A DNA stretch of 64,000 bases from Diphasiastrum complanatum (taxonomy: Eukaryota > Streptophyta > Lycopodiopsida > Lycopodiales > Lycopodiaceae). Shown here in pieces: positions 22,800 through 34,085 of this stretch. The stretch spans positions 8,654,274 through 8,718,273 of the forward strand of contig CM055106.1 of NCBI GenBank assembly GCA_029204225.1. Reading direction: 5' to 3'. The notes beneath the pieces were generated by a model. It searched no databases. It saw only the letters and a list, made by a program, of their open reading frames with translations, and was not told the DNA's origin. The translations under genes were made by a program, and so were the position numbers. Each line of letters starts with the position of its first letter. The stretch's first letter is position 1.

Positions 22800-23597
22800 C
22801 TAGTCTCCTAATCAAGGACTTGACACAAATGAAGGTTACTTCTATTGATTTGATTGAAGATCTACCTTATCCCACTTCTTAGGGACCTAAAAACATCAGT
22901 AATAGACTTCCTATAAAGATCTAAGAATGATCTCTAACAAAATCAAATCATAGAATACTAGAAACAATGCACTTGCTTGATTGAAGTAGACAATACTAGT
23001 AGAATTGCCTCTCTTTCTATAAAGAACATTAAAGCTTCCAAATGATTTGATAAAGAGTGAATTTCAAAAACCTAATATAAATCCAAAATCACTTGTGAAA
23101 GATTTAAATGGAACTTAATGAGGATGCAACACAATCTACTATCCAATCACAAGCAAAAAATGATCAAAATTGATGAAAAATTGATCTAATTTGGTGCATA
23201 AGTCAAGCCATGGTTGGACTGAACCTAAATCACTTTAGGAGGTGTCCACTACACCTTAGAACAGCCTTGAAGGGTCCCCTAAACTCTGATCTTCCCTCTC
23301 CTTGAATGCTAGAAAGCCTCCTCTGTGAAATCACCTCCAAAACTCGCTTAGAAATCAATCCTTGGAGCAAGCAAAACTTGCTATCTTGGTAATGTGAATT
23401 GAACTCAACTTTTCCTCTGGTTTTAGACACCTAAACACCTGCAAATGAAGTCACAAAACACCAATCTCCAATGTATTTGACTCACTTTGAGTTCTAGAAT
23501 CAATGCTAGATGCTAAGATCCAATCTACACAAGATTTAGATAAAAAATTGTGATCAAATTGAATGAAAACCAAGGATTTAGCTCTTTTCAGACTTTA
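22800..23597 (-). other. Untranslated leader of the minus-strand copia
   Basis: About 800 bp between the gag start and the primer site. No coding frame has retroelement or host resemblance. Long leaders (0.7-1.2 kb) are seen for all the copia copies in this window. Confidence 0.55.
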
Positions 23598-23598
23598 G

Positions 23599-23610
23599 GC
23601 TCTGATACCA
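23599..23610 (-). promoter_or_regulatory. Primer-binding site, tRNA-iMet
   Basis: Minus-strand TGGTATCAGAGC directly abutting the LTR end at 23611: a perfect 12-base match to the usual plant copia primer site. Confidence 0.85.
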
Positions 23611-24382
23611 TGTAAAAATTACAGCAAATAAGGATCCTAAAACACTTGAAATGATGAGAGAAACAATAGATTATGATTTCATAAGATTAGCACGAGTTGA
23701 ACCATCAAAATCCATCAAAAATCTATGCTTGAACCTCACTAAATGGCCCAAATCCTTGAAGAAGGCTTCACACGTGTGAAAGTACGGCCTCCCACAGTCT
23801 GAGTACTGTACACCAGACCTACATTCAATCCTATAATCATTAGTAATCACAAGTACTCAAACAATTATGAACATAGAGAGCAATTGCACCATTATGAGAG
23901 AAAAATCATGAAATTGCTTGATTGATTTTGGTGAGATATCATCACCTATATATACATGATCCATCACGGTTTTGGGTAGGTATGAGTGGCCCTAAACCTA
24001 TACCTAATGCTAATTTTGGTGGATCTCTCATCCCTACCAAGTTAGGGTTGGAATCTTAGAGATCCCTCAACAATGCCATAATTACCAAAAATAGCTCCTA
24101 TTTTTTCTCTCTTGTATCTAAGCATAATTTGGACTTATTCCAAAGGTTCTAACACTTAGGTCTACTTGAGAACATCCTTATGAATGGAATCCTATGCTAT
24201 TTGGCACGTTTGACAAGCCACATCATGACCATCTAACTATTTACAAGTCATATGACCAAAACTAGTCAAGCTAGAATTGTGTATTTTTAACATTTATATG
24301 TACAACATGAAATCTAGTGGAAATTATCATGGACATGACCCCAAACTCGAGATAGGAAGATAATATTTTAATAATCTTCACA
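23611..24382 (-). repeat. Copia LTR A (shared by two elements)
   Basis: A 772 bp LTR, TGTGAAGATTATT (24382) to AATTTTTACA (23611) on the minus strand. A primer site and gag lie on the left. A polypurine tract (AAGGAGGAG, 24383-24391) and the end of RNase H lie on the right. It is therefore the 5' LTR of one element and the 3' LTR of its neighbour. The palindrome TTCACACGTGTGAA sits at 23767-23780, followed within a few bases by TACGG. The last 87 bp also occur at 52855-52941. Confidence 0.85.
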
Positions 24383-24396
24383 CTCCTCCTTAAAAT

Positions 24397-26432
24397 TTAT
24401 GTTCCTATCAACATACATTTCGAAATTAGGCCAAGATTAGACCTCATCTTCATAAAGACATTCTTGAGTAGAGGCTTGGTGAGAAGATCTGCAACACAAT
24501 CTGAAGATGAAACATGCTCCAATGAGATCTCTCTTCCAATGAGCTTTTCTCGTACAAAATGATGAGCCACTTCAATATGCTTGCTCCTTGCATGAAAGAC
24601 TAGATTATTTGCAAGAGCCTGAGCAGAAATGTTATCATTCTTGATCATTGGTAAATCTTCATCTACATAACACTTAAGCTCCAAAAGTAGCCTTTTGATC
24701 CATAAAACATCCTTTGTTGTGGTTATAAGAGATTTGTATTCAGCTTCACAGGATGATAAGGAAATAGTTGCCTGCTTCTTTGACAACCAAGAAACCAAAT
24801 TTCCTCCAAGAAATATAGTATAAGCACTTGTGGATTTCCTATCCAATCTGTCTCCTGCAAAATCTGAATCTGAAAAAGCAATCAAAGTCAGATCTTCTCC
24901 TTCATAGTATAGTCCATAATCCAAGGCAGAAGATATATACCTCAAGACTCTTTTAGCCAACTTCCAATGATATAACTTGGATCCTTCATGTGTTGACTTA
25001 ACTCATGAACACAAAAGCTTAGATCAGGCCTAGTCACTGTTAATCAAATAAGTGAGCCAATAAGACTCCCATAAAGAGTGATGTCCTCAAAGGATTTTTC
25101 ATCATCTTTAATAGGAACTTTTACAATGTGCTCCATAGGTGTATCTATGTCTTTACAGGTCTCCATATGAAATTTCCTGAGCATGGAAAGTGCATATCTA
25201 CTTTGGCTTATAAATGCATGACCTTTCCAAAAATCTATTTCAAGGCCTAGAATATAGTGAAGAACTTCTAAGTCCTGTATTTTAAACTCTATACCAAGTG
25301 CATGCTTAGTTTCTTCAACTAACTTCTCACTGTTTTCACAAAGAATGATATCATCTACATAGATGAGAAGAATAATTACAAAGTTATCTACAAACTTATA
25401 ATATAGAGAAGGGTCATATTCACTTAGACAAAATCCGAGTGATATGAGATCAGAATTGAGCCTTGCATACCAAGACCTTGGTGTCTGTTTCAGTCCATAC
25501 CAACTTTTGATTCATCACCTTCCTTCACAAAATCTGGAGATTGTTCCATATAAATCTCCTCCTCAAGGTAACCATTGAGAAATGCATTAGAGACATTAAA
25601 CTGGAGCATACTCTATTTGTGAAAACATGCAAGAGAGATGAGTATTCGAATTGTTACCATCTTTGCAACTTGTGCAAAGGTATTTTCATAATCAAGACCT
25701 TTAATCTGAGAGTAGCCTTTAGCACAAAGTCTTGTCTTATACTTATTGACAGATCCATCATGATTATACTTGATTCTGAATATCCACTTACATCCGATCA
25801 CATGCATGTTGTTTGGTGGCTCCCATGTGGTATTTGACATCAAGGCTTCCATGTGTTATTTGACATCAAGGCTTCCATGTGTTATTTCACAAGCTCCCAT
25901 GTGTTATTTGACATCAAGGCTTCAAATTCTTGGGTCATTGCTTCAACCCACTCTTTGGATTGAAAAGCTTCTTGGACATCCTTAGGCTCTTCATCTGATA
26001 TAAAAAGTGCATGATAGAAACTCCTATAAAGTGCATGATAAGTGAGCCAATAAGACTCCTATAAAGAGTGACGTCCTCAAAGGATTTTTCATCATCTTTA
26101 ATAGGAACTTTTACAGTGTGCTCCATAGTTCTCTTATCCAAGGATTGGTGTACATAGCAAGTGGATCCAAAAACTTTGAGATCTTTGAGATTGGGCTTCT
26201 CTCCAAATAGAGCTTCAAATGGTGTGATTCCTCCAATGGCTTGGTTTGGCAATCTATTGCACAAATAGTTAGCACAAGTTATTTCTTCACCCCAAAACGG
26301 TTTAAATAGAGAAACATCTAGCCTTAAGGCCTTAGCACACTCACAAAGAGATCTATTTCTTCTCTCACTCACTCCATTTTGTTGAGGGGCGTATGGACAT
26401 GACAACTCCCTCTTTATGCCATTAGAATACAA
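24397..26432 (-). pseudogene. Copia pol: integrase C-part, RT and RNase H, rearranged
   Basis: On the minus strand from the right: integrase CPYAPQQNGVSERRNRSL and WGEEITCANYLCNR (26432 to ~26130); then a jump to the RT/RNase H linker KSFEDVTLYRSLIGSLI; then a shifted piece of the RT N-terminal linker. A normal RT series follows: NTTWEPPNNMHVIGCKWIFR (25852-25613), GLDYENTFAQVAKMVTIRIL, YVDDIIL (about 25340-25365), and a second KSFEDITLYGSLIGSLI (about 25050-25110). RNase H is at 24960-24397 (FSDSDFAGDRLDRKSTSAYT, SSCEAEYKSL, KNDNISAQALANN, ARSKHIEVAHHFVREKL). Several frameshifts, a stop in the connection, and 26/48 bp repeats at 25836-25920 disable it. The RT part matches 48411-49100 closely. 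Confidence 0.88.
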
Positions 26433-27307
26433 AAGTCAATCAACTTATTGGAGATATATTCACCTCCATTATCACTCCTTAATACCTTAATCTTGGTACT
26501 AAGTTGATTTTCTACCAAAGTCTTGAACTTTACAAAAGAATCAAACACCATTGATTTGCTAGACAAGAGGTACATCCAACAAAATCTAGAATAGTCATCA
26601 ATGAAGATTACATAGTACTTGGCACCACCATTAGACTCATGTGAAAAACTATGAACATCCGAATGGATGAGTTCAAGAGGAGAGTTTGATCTTGATGTAG
26701 ATCTTAAGAAGGGTAGCTTATGAGCCTTTGAGAGGCTGCATGCTTCACATCTCTTCCCACACTTTGACAAATGCTTGGGGAGTCCAACTGCAAGCTCCTT
26801 TGTAGCCATAGATTCCATGGCTTTGTAGTTGGGGTGGCCCAACCTTTTGTGCCACAGTTCCACCTTTGATAGCTCCAGCTTTGCCAAGTTAACACTCTCC
26901 ACTGCAATATTAGCATCAAACTTAAACAATCTACCTTGCTTAAAGCCTTTGGCTATACATTCATCATTTCTAAGGATGGAACAAACTCCATGCTTAAATT
27001 GTACATCTAGGCCATTATCCATTAACTGGCCAACACTAAGCAAATTCTTGGTTAACTTAGGAACATAAAGAACAATATCTAGATTCATCCTTTTGGATGA
27101 TCCCACATACAAGGGAATTGTTCCTATTCCACTTATCTTACATTCTTGACTACTTGCAGTATAGATTGATCTATGTAAGTCATTGTAAGAAAGTAAGGTG
27201 GAGAATATGTCCTTTTGATATGTCATGTGGGAACTTGCCCCACTATCAATCCACCAAGAATCATTGGTGTTGCTCTTGGATGATGGTGGTTTGTTGGAAA
27301 CCATCAA
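26414..27307 (-). pseudogene. Copia protease-integrase segment
   Basis: An open 297-codon frame. Protease is NDSWWIDSGASSHMTYQKDI, followed by TKNLLSVGQLMDNGLDVQFK, pre-integrase LWHKRLGHPNYKAM, the zinc-binding region CEACSLSKAHKLPF, and a core with HSDVHSFSHES (first Asp), FIDDYSRFCWMYLL and RSDNGGEY (second Asp). It overlaps and continues in another frame at 26432 with the QQNG..E motif. It lies between its own gag (27304-28174) and the rearranged pol. Confidence 0.88.
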
Positions 27308-28174
27308 GGATGACTCTTCATCCTCCTCTTCCTCCTAATGTGCAATGTTGCTTTGTTTGCTCTTTTGTGCCTTCTTCTTCTTGAGACATTCTGATGCAAA
27401 ATGTCCTTTCTTTCCACATAAAAAACATTTGTACTTGGACTTGTCTTTGATCTTGCCCTTTGATCTTGAAGCCTCATCCTCCTCCTTGGTCTCCTTGAAG
27501 TGCTTCTTCTTGCCATTGGTCTTCTTCTTGCTTTTGAATGAGAAATTAGCTTTCTCATCACCATCCTACAGAGAAATAGCATTCATTCTTGCATTGATAT
27601 GCAACATCCTACACTCTTCAACTACTAATACACTGTGTAGCTTTTCTATAGTAGACAAAGTGTCTTGGATTGCAAAGCTTTGGACCAAATTTGTAAAGCC
27701 ACTCCCTAGACCATTTAGGACAATCTGAACAAGCTCACTATCTTGAATCCTCTCTCCAATGGAAGCTAACTCCCTATTAAGAGACTTGATTCTTAGCACA
27801 TAATCTTGTGCATTCTCATCACTCCTCTTCATGCTTTGTAGAATCTGATTCCTAAGCATGAGAACCCTTGAAGTGTTACTAGACTCATAGATAGATTTTA
27901 AAGATTCCCAAGCCTCTTTAGCACTCTTACATGATGATATTTCCCTTAAAAGATCATTGCTTACATTCATCTTAATACAGTGAAGTGCAAGCCTAGACCT
28001 CTTCTTGTATCTCACTAATTCCTGTGCACCTAGAGGTTCATCTTCATCATCTATTAGAAACTCATAAAGATCCTGGAGCACCATTAGTGACTCCATCCTC
28101 ACTTTCCAAATAGCATAATTGGTAGAATTTAACCTCTCACTAGCTTCTAGAAGGTAGGCTCCCACTGATCCCAT
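27304..28174 (-). pseudogene. Copia gag, minus strand
   Basis: Starts at 28174 with MGSVGAYLLEASERLNSTNY and AIWKVRMESLMVLQDLYEFL. It has the gag core (RLALHCIKMNVSNDLLREIS, AKEAWESLKSIYESSN, VLRIKSLNRELASIGERIQD) and a stop near 27566. It continues in other frames through a basic linker and knuckle (CFLCGKKGHFASEC-like, spread over frames near 27390-27430) to the protease frame. Leader, primer site and LTR B lie to its right in the correct order, so this end of the element is complete. Confidence 0.85.
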
Positions 28175-28791
28175 CTTACTAGCAAGATTCTACACACAAG
28201 ATATAGATTTGTTTGGACCTGAAACTCACAAAGGTTTCTAACTTGCAGTGTTTCACTCAAATATTGACTTCTAATCCAACAGATGGATTTGTAATCACAG
28301 TTCTATCACTCCCTCACAAGCTGGAATGAAGATAAGATGAGATGAAAACTACACTCAAGCAAATCTTGCCAATCTTGGCTATTCTTGGACAAAACTGACT
28401 CTATCTCTCTCATTCACTTTGATGTACTTTCAAGACCTGGTTTCCACTTTAAGAAGGTCTAAAATCAGCCTAGATTAATTAGTTTTCATGAAACAAATTC
28501 AAAACTAATCAATGGCAAGTGATCTTGGTAGTTTATCCTAGGATTTGCACGAAAAATTCCATCAAACTGACACCATATGAATTTTCTATGATCCAATGAA
28601 TATGGGTTATTAAATGCTGGTTCAGAGATGCCCACACGTGTGAACAGTACGGATTTTGATCCTGAAAAAGTTTGGGATCAAATCCCCTCAGCAAAACCTG
28701 GATACCAGCTCGCCCTTCCAATACTAGCTTTTTGCACCAAAACCTGCTAAAACTGGATTAGATTCAAACACAGATCAATGGCCTTGTACTT
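28175..28791 (-). other. Untranslated leader of the LTR-B copia
   Basis: About 600 bp between the gag start and the primer site. A CACACGTGTG palindrome lies at 28633-28642 with TACGG a few bases on, the same module as in the LTRs of other families. No gene. Confidence 0.5.
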
Positions 28792-28804
28792 GGATCTGAT
28801 ACCA
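28792..28804 (-). promoter_or_regulatory. Primer-binding site, tRNA-iMet
   Basis: Minus-strand TGGTATCAGATCC immediately next to LTR B; the first ten bases match the iMet tRNA 3' end. Confidence 0.75.
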
Positions 28805-29495
28805 TGTGAAAAGTACAGTACTAAGGACCATAAATGGATCTTTGAATGATCCACAAGGTGATTGTATGCTTGTTAAACAATCTATCAGAAACTAGTCATC
28901 AGAAAACAAGATCTAGTTTAGCAGCTTGATAGGAGACAAGTAGAGACAATCAAAGCATTGATCAAATAGTCTAATCCAACTCCACACGTGTGGAAATAAG
29001 GCTGTAGTACGGCCTGTAGACAGTGTTTGCAAAGTGCCAAAGCTGGGTTTCACTGAAAAAATAGAGTAATCACCATACAATGAGAGGAAACTCGAGTTTC
29101 TCCTTGAGGCTCCAAAAAGTTTCTATCTTCTCACTATGGAGAATGGAAATACATAGTAAAACACACTTCCTTTGCAAAGTTAGGTGAAAATCCAGCATGT
29201 AATAAGGAAGTAGACTGCACTTTCTCGCCCTAATGTGAAAACCCTAGCCTAGATCCAAGAGTCATGCTTGGTAGGTGCATGGTAGGTACAAATCTCATCA
29301 TAAATCATGGTCTAGATCCTACAAAGTAGGAATCACTACCAAATAGACACAACCACTCCTCTTGACTCGTGGTAACCTACTTTAGGTGTGTATGTACAAG
29401 TGGCACTTTGTCCATTCAAGTAACCAACAAACAATATTGACAAAATGTATAATATTCTACATGGCTAGATTTGCCAATGTAGGCAATTTTTCACA
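28805..29495 (-). repeat. Copia LTR B (5' LTR)
   Basis: A 691 bp LTR, TGTGAAAAATTGCC (29495) to TACTTTTCACA (28805) on the minus strand, with its primer site on the left. The same family as the solo LTR at 44046-44746 (shared GGCAAATCTAGC and CCATTTATGGTCCT). It contains CCACACGTGTGG at 28982-28993, then TACGG. Its insertion cuts the left side of the transposon-like region that starts at 29496. Confidence 0.85.
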
Positions 29496-29501
29496 AATTT
29501 G

Positions 29502-30161
29502 CCCGGTGAGGAGGAATTTTTGAAAATTCGGAGCAGATATGTGTCACAGTCTTCAAAAACTAGTCCATCCAGTGCTTCGATGACCATTGTTGCTGGTCAT
29601 GATCTACATACTACTGCACTTACTGAAGCTGATGAGCGTGATCTGGTTTTATCTTAATGAGATTTTTATTCAAATATAGTATTTTGTTTTACAAGACATG
29701 TGACCTTTGCTCGTATTTAACAGGCTACTGTTGAGGTGGATGCCTTTGCAACAAGGCAGGGATATTTGAGAGAAGGTCAAGGATCATGACAAAGGGATTC
29801 ATTCCTATTCAATTATTTGAAGTGCTTTGTAAATAAAGAGATTTGCATTCATCATAGCAAATTTTCTTTAGATGCTGCGACAATAATAATGGCAATTAAA
29901 GCGTTATCCTATTTCTCGAACAGGCATAAATACCCTCCGAATACATATAAAATTATTTTTGTGAAGAGAGACATTGCCATAAAAGTGTTTGGCTATGTAG
30001 CTAAGGAAGTTCCAAAAAGGTCTTCCTCCTTAGCTGTTTTCTTTGGATACATTGACTTGAGCAAAAGAATATCGATTGATTTTCTAGATCCACATGATAG
30101 AAAAAAATTTCTTCATGACCACACAACAAAGCTTATCATTAAAGACAAAGAGAAACAATGA
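29502..30161 (+). pseudogene. Unrecognised spliced ORF, convergent with the DDE-like gene
   Basis: I do not recognise this protein. Coding-like segments: 29502 to ~29647 (EEEFLKIRSRYVSQSSKTSP ... TEADERDL), a likely intron with donor GTTTTATC and acceptor TTTAACAG at 29723, then 29724-29785 (ATVEVDAFATRQGYLREGQG). After a frame change comes 29795-30161 (FLFNYLKCFVNKEICIHHSK ... DAATIIMAIKALSYF ... IDFLDPHDRKKFLHDHTTKL), ending in a Lys-rich tail. Its stop is 73 bp from the stop of the minus-strand gene, tail to tail. The upstream part is cut by LTR B. It may be the second gene of the same DNA transposon. Confidence 0.4.
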
Positions 30162-30234
30162 TTTTGCCTTGCATTGTACTACACATGATGCGATATAATA
30201 CATATACTTTTTTCGTCTGATATCATGAAATTTA

Positions 30235-32965
30235 CTATGGGTTGGCTCTTGCATCAATATTATTTTCGTCTATACATTTGCATGCCTTTCTAAATTTCTG
30301 ATAATTTGTTGATCTAGTTTTATATCGAATTTGAATACGCCTGTAGAACCATTGAAATAGCTGGATGATGTAACTATTTTTTTGAGATGTTCCACCGTGT
30401 TGTGTATTTCGATGAAATGCTGCTCTGGCCTGCCAATGCGATTTCTCCATTCCTTGTGATGACCAAATACTTAGACTGCCGTAAGCTTTTGCAAAAAATG
30501 ATGCATGATGTCGTAAAATGTGCTGCAATATCAGAGATACAAATATTGTCATATTAATCATTTTAAATTTAGCATATGTGCAATGAGATTATAAATTGAA
30601 GAGTTAGTTACATTGAAAAGAGATTTACCATATAATGCATAATATGATCTTCACCCCAGGTGTCATTAACTGCATCCACAAACTCAATTGTTGATTTCTC
30701 AATTGGTAGGACATCAGTATCAGATAGTTTATCTTTTCTGAGCAATTTGACCATGTTGTCAAGCTTTGTCTAGACTTCAACTTTTTTAATCCTCGTTGTT
30801 CCTTTTTCTTCAAAATCCTTTGTGGCATTGAGTACATCTATCCAAATTGAGTACTGGATTTTAGTTGGTTTTTCGGAATGATTTGATAAGAAATGACGAG
30901 CTTTGGATCCTCCTATACTTGGTTTGCATGGGATGTTTCCCATTTTTCCTGAAAGCTTCTCGTCCTTTTGTATTTTAACGTGTCCTTTATGAAGTCCCAC
31001 TTTTGATAAAACTTCTTCCAATCAAGCTATTGCCTTTTTGGCTAATGACTCTGGCTTAGTATTCCAAGCAAACCAAATACGAAGGTATATCAATTTTTCG
31101 ATAATTCTAACCTCTCCATGTAGTGTACAAATGTGAACATTTTTAAGCGGAATCGGTAATTTTCCAAGTCGGATCTTTTATATCCCTTGAAACTCTCGTG
31201 CTCTTTGACATGTCATGTGTAGTTTTCATGCAATAGAGGCATGGTTGTTTTGAATTTGTTCCATGTGAGACGTTGAACATGCACTTCAACGACTTCAGGT
31301 CTCCAACCAAATGCCATTCCACCTTAAAATCACCTATTCTAGGAACATTGAGTGGAGTGTCGCTCATATCATTCTTAATTATCTCTGGATATTCGTTTTA
31401 CTAAAAATCCAAAATAGAATGTCATGATCTTCTTTCAAAACCTGTTTGAAACGCAAGATCGTGAACTATTTTAGGAGAATTGAACTCAGACCTATAAGAC
31501 CTATAATAACATAACAATATTAGCCTAAAACACAAAACTATTAATTCTTGAAATGAATTAGTTGCTAGTACTCAATAGAATAGATTTAAACCTAGAAAGC
31601 TGCCAACCACCAAATATTATTTTTGGACTGCACACTGAAATCAAGGCTCTCCGAGTTTATCGTATTGCTTAATGCTCCATTCATAATTGTAACACTAACA
31701 CTTTCTAGCTTTTGTCCCTTTATTACTTCTGATTCATCTAACTTGAGAACTAATATCAATTTTTCAACACTTTCATTTGTGATTCCATAAAACTTTACAA
31801 TAAATTTCAGTAAATGATTCAGATCTACAAACATATTGTTGGTAGAATCATATGACAAAGTGCCATGTTTTGAGTTATGAATTTCATTTATATGGTAAGG
31901 AATACCAATGATGTTTTGCAAACCCCTATTTAACACATCCCTCTCTAATTTGATTTGAAAGGGCCGGGGAATAGGAAATTTTTTTATATGTACTTGTCCA
32001 AATGCCTCTTTGATGATTTTAAACATTGTGTCATATGCATCCCTGCTAATACCAGAATAATCACATGCCCCTTGTATCAATTTTCGGTCAATGATCTTGC
32101 CGACTTCGCCCATAAGGGCCTCTGCAATCTTGGACTTGATTCGAGAATATCGTTGATTTCCAAGTAGACTTGTTGTTGACTTGGCTGTAAGTACTGCACT
32201 CAAAGACTTTCCAATCATGTCCTTGTCTTTCAGATTTTCATTGGTGACTAAAGCTGATCTTCAAAAGAAAAATAAGATTTAGAAAAAAAACAATTCACAA
32301 CCATTGAGTGCTAGATGAAACAAAACACATGAATAGTTTAAAACATAATCTTACTTGAAAGCATATATATTTTTTTTCCGTTGACCTGCACTTGTTGAAA
32401 GCTCGTCAATACTTCTTAAAATAACTTTTTTTCGCTTATTGTTCAGTATTTTCTTTCGTAATGTGTTTACTTCTACATTTATTTGACAATATGAGGTACG
32501 CAATGTTTGTACAATTAGTTTCATATTGTCAGTTTCTTGGTTGAGGTTTAATATAATATCTTGCAAACGAGAATTATCTATCTTCAAGATTTCATTCTCT
32601 TCTTTTGTTTGCAAAAAACTAGTTTCTCTTTCTCGGTAGTCAGTAAGCAAAGCATTCAACATATTTTCCAAACAATGGATTTTTTTCATTGAATTACTAA
32701 TGCCATAACTTTTCAATCATTCACGATAACCCAATAGACCATTGTGTCCTTCACACAAAAACAGTATGAGTTGTGTGACCGATCTAAAATTTGGATGTTG
32801 CATTGAGCTTGGATCGATTCGATACAAACTTCCATCAACCCATAGATTACAATGTTTCTTGTCTTTCGTCCTTTGGTGAGCTGGTAAGGTGGATCCTTTC
32901 AGATTTTTTCTCGACAGTGGAGCATATTCTGTGGGAAGATCAATATGGAGACGATATTTAGACAT
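30235..32965 (-). pseudogene. Spliced DDE-transposase-like gene, broken
   Basis: Four coding blocks. E1 is 32965-32355: MSKYRLHIDLPTEYAPLSRK, an in-frame TGA at 32717, then a coiled coil. A 96 bp intron (GTAAG...TTGAAG) joins it in phase to E2, 32258 to ~31592. E3 runs from ~31490 to 30629, with two frameshifts and two stops. A 106 bp intron (GTAAAT...TTGCAG, phase 0) precedes E4, 30522-30235. Acidic residues in an RNase-H-fold order are LILVLKLDESEV (E2), EWHLVGDLKSL followed by PCLYCM (E3), and GSLSIWSSQGMEKSHWQAR (E4). This D-D-(Cys)-E layout resembles unclassified transposon-coded proteins I know from invertebrates; I infer a DDE transposase. Spliced length would be about 800 residues. 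Confidence 0.55.
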
Positions 32966-33439
32966 CTTAATAATCGATAGATTAATCTAGTAGAAAAACA
33001 ACTTGTTATATATCTTGTAAGCTATTAAATCTCGTCTTAATCAAAAAAAAAATTAATTGGAGAAGTTTGAAATGACCTTGGCACTCTTTTTGATCCATCA
33101 CACTCCATGTTTCTTGCTTGATATGCAAAATCAATGCTTCGCAGTTATGAGCAAAATAAGCAAAATATTTTTTTAATAGATGTGTGTTGAAATCGCAAAT
33201 TTATGAATTGCAAAAGTTTGAAATAACCTTACCGCTCAATTTGATCCAACACACTCCGTATTTTCAGAATTGTAAAAATTTAGATTCACGTTGGCGCTCA
33301 CTATGATCCAAAATATTCAAAATTTCTTACCATGATTTTCAGATCGATAAGACTGTTTTTCATTGATGTGAACGCTTTGAGTAGATGGAAAGAAAACTTT
33401 GATGTGCAATATGATTTGCATTTACATGAGAAGTTATGT
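32966..33439. repeat. Subterminal repeats beside the DDE-like gene
   Basis: Three diverged copies of a ~45 bp motif: AAGTTTGAAAT.ACCTT(G/A)..(G/C)CTC followed by TTTGATCCA.CACACTCC, at about 33064-33108, 33207-33254 and a weaker one at 33280-33320. They lie just upstream of the gene's start, as transposase-binding subterminal repeats often do. I found no clear terminal inverted repeat. Confidence 0.4.
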
Positions 33440-34085
33440 TAGTTAATGGTAGAAAATAGAATCTTGAAGTATGGACCCCATGCGTTGCGGCTACCCAACT
33501 TCCAGTTAACTACATACGTTACTAGTGAGGTCAAGTCATTGCAGTTGTGCGGGCAGACCAAAAACTCGGTCGGAGTTTTAAAATCCAACAATTTTCTCTC
33601 TCTTACGTGGCATTTCTTAGACCGCCCTTTTGGGCCTTGGAACTCCTGTAATAGATAGGTTGATATGAAGGACAAGCATCAGCAAGATGCGTAGACCGGT
33701 AGTGTGGGCACCATATTGGTTTTCGTCTATAAGGTACCTGTGCAGAGTTTGGCTGACCAGGCATACTGCTTTGGATAGACTTCAGGGTAGTTTGAAACTC
33801 ATTGGTGAGTTTCTCCATTTGTAGTTGGTGTTGCTTATTAAGCAACTCCAACTGGGATTTTCAAAGCTGATCTCGGGTGTCCTCAATTGGCTTCGACTCA
33901 TGGACAGGAGCACGTGGTGCTCTCCTTTCCCTAGATTCGTCAATATCTGATCTTTCGTCTTCTTCTTTGATGGCATCAGACATAGCTAATTTGAGGCTCA
34001 TATATTCGTCATATATTGGTTTCCTCGGCAACGGTGCCAAATATTGGCAGGTCCGCTGCTCCAGAGGATCTGTTGGTTTTTAGGT
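33440..34085 (-). pseudogene. Gypsy-like gag remnant with a mutated knuckle
   Basis: The minus strand reads PIYDEYMSLKLAMSDAIKEE, DERSDIDESRERRAPRAPVH, then LLNKQHQLQMEKLTNEFQTT (coiled coil). A decayed zinc knuckle, CPHYRSTHLADAC, follows; the second Cys is replaced by Tyr but the CX2(C)X3HX4C spacing of the 18 kb gag is kept. A further frame runs to 33439. Stops and frame changes separate the parts. No LTR or pol is attached. Confidence 0.5.

Noticed and set aside
23230-23430. 66-codon ORF in the copia leader
   Set aside because: Leader sequence without similarity to any protein and no counterpart in other copies.
28533-28721. Minus ORF in the LTR-B leader
   Set aside because: Short, no domain, and located in an untranslated leader.
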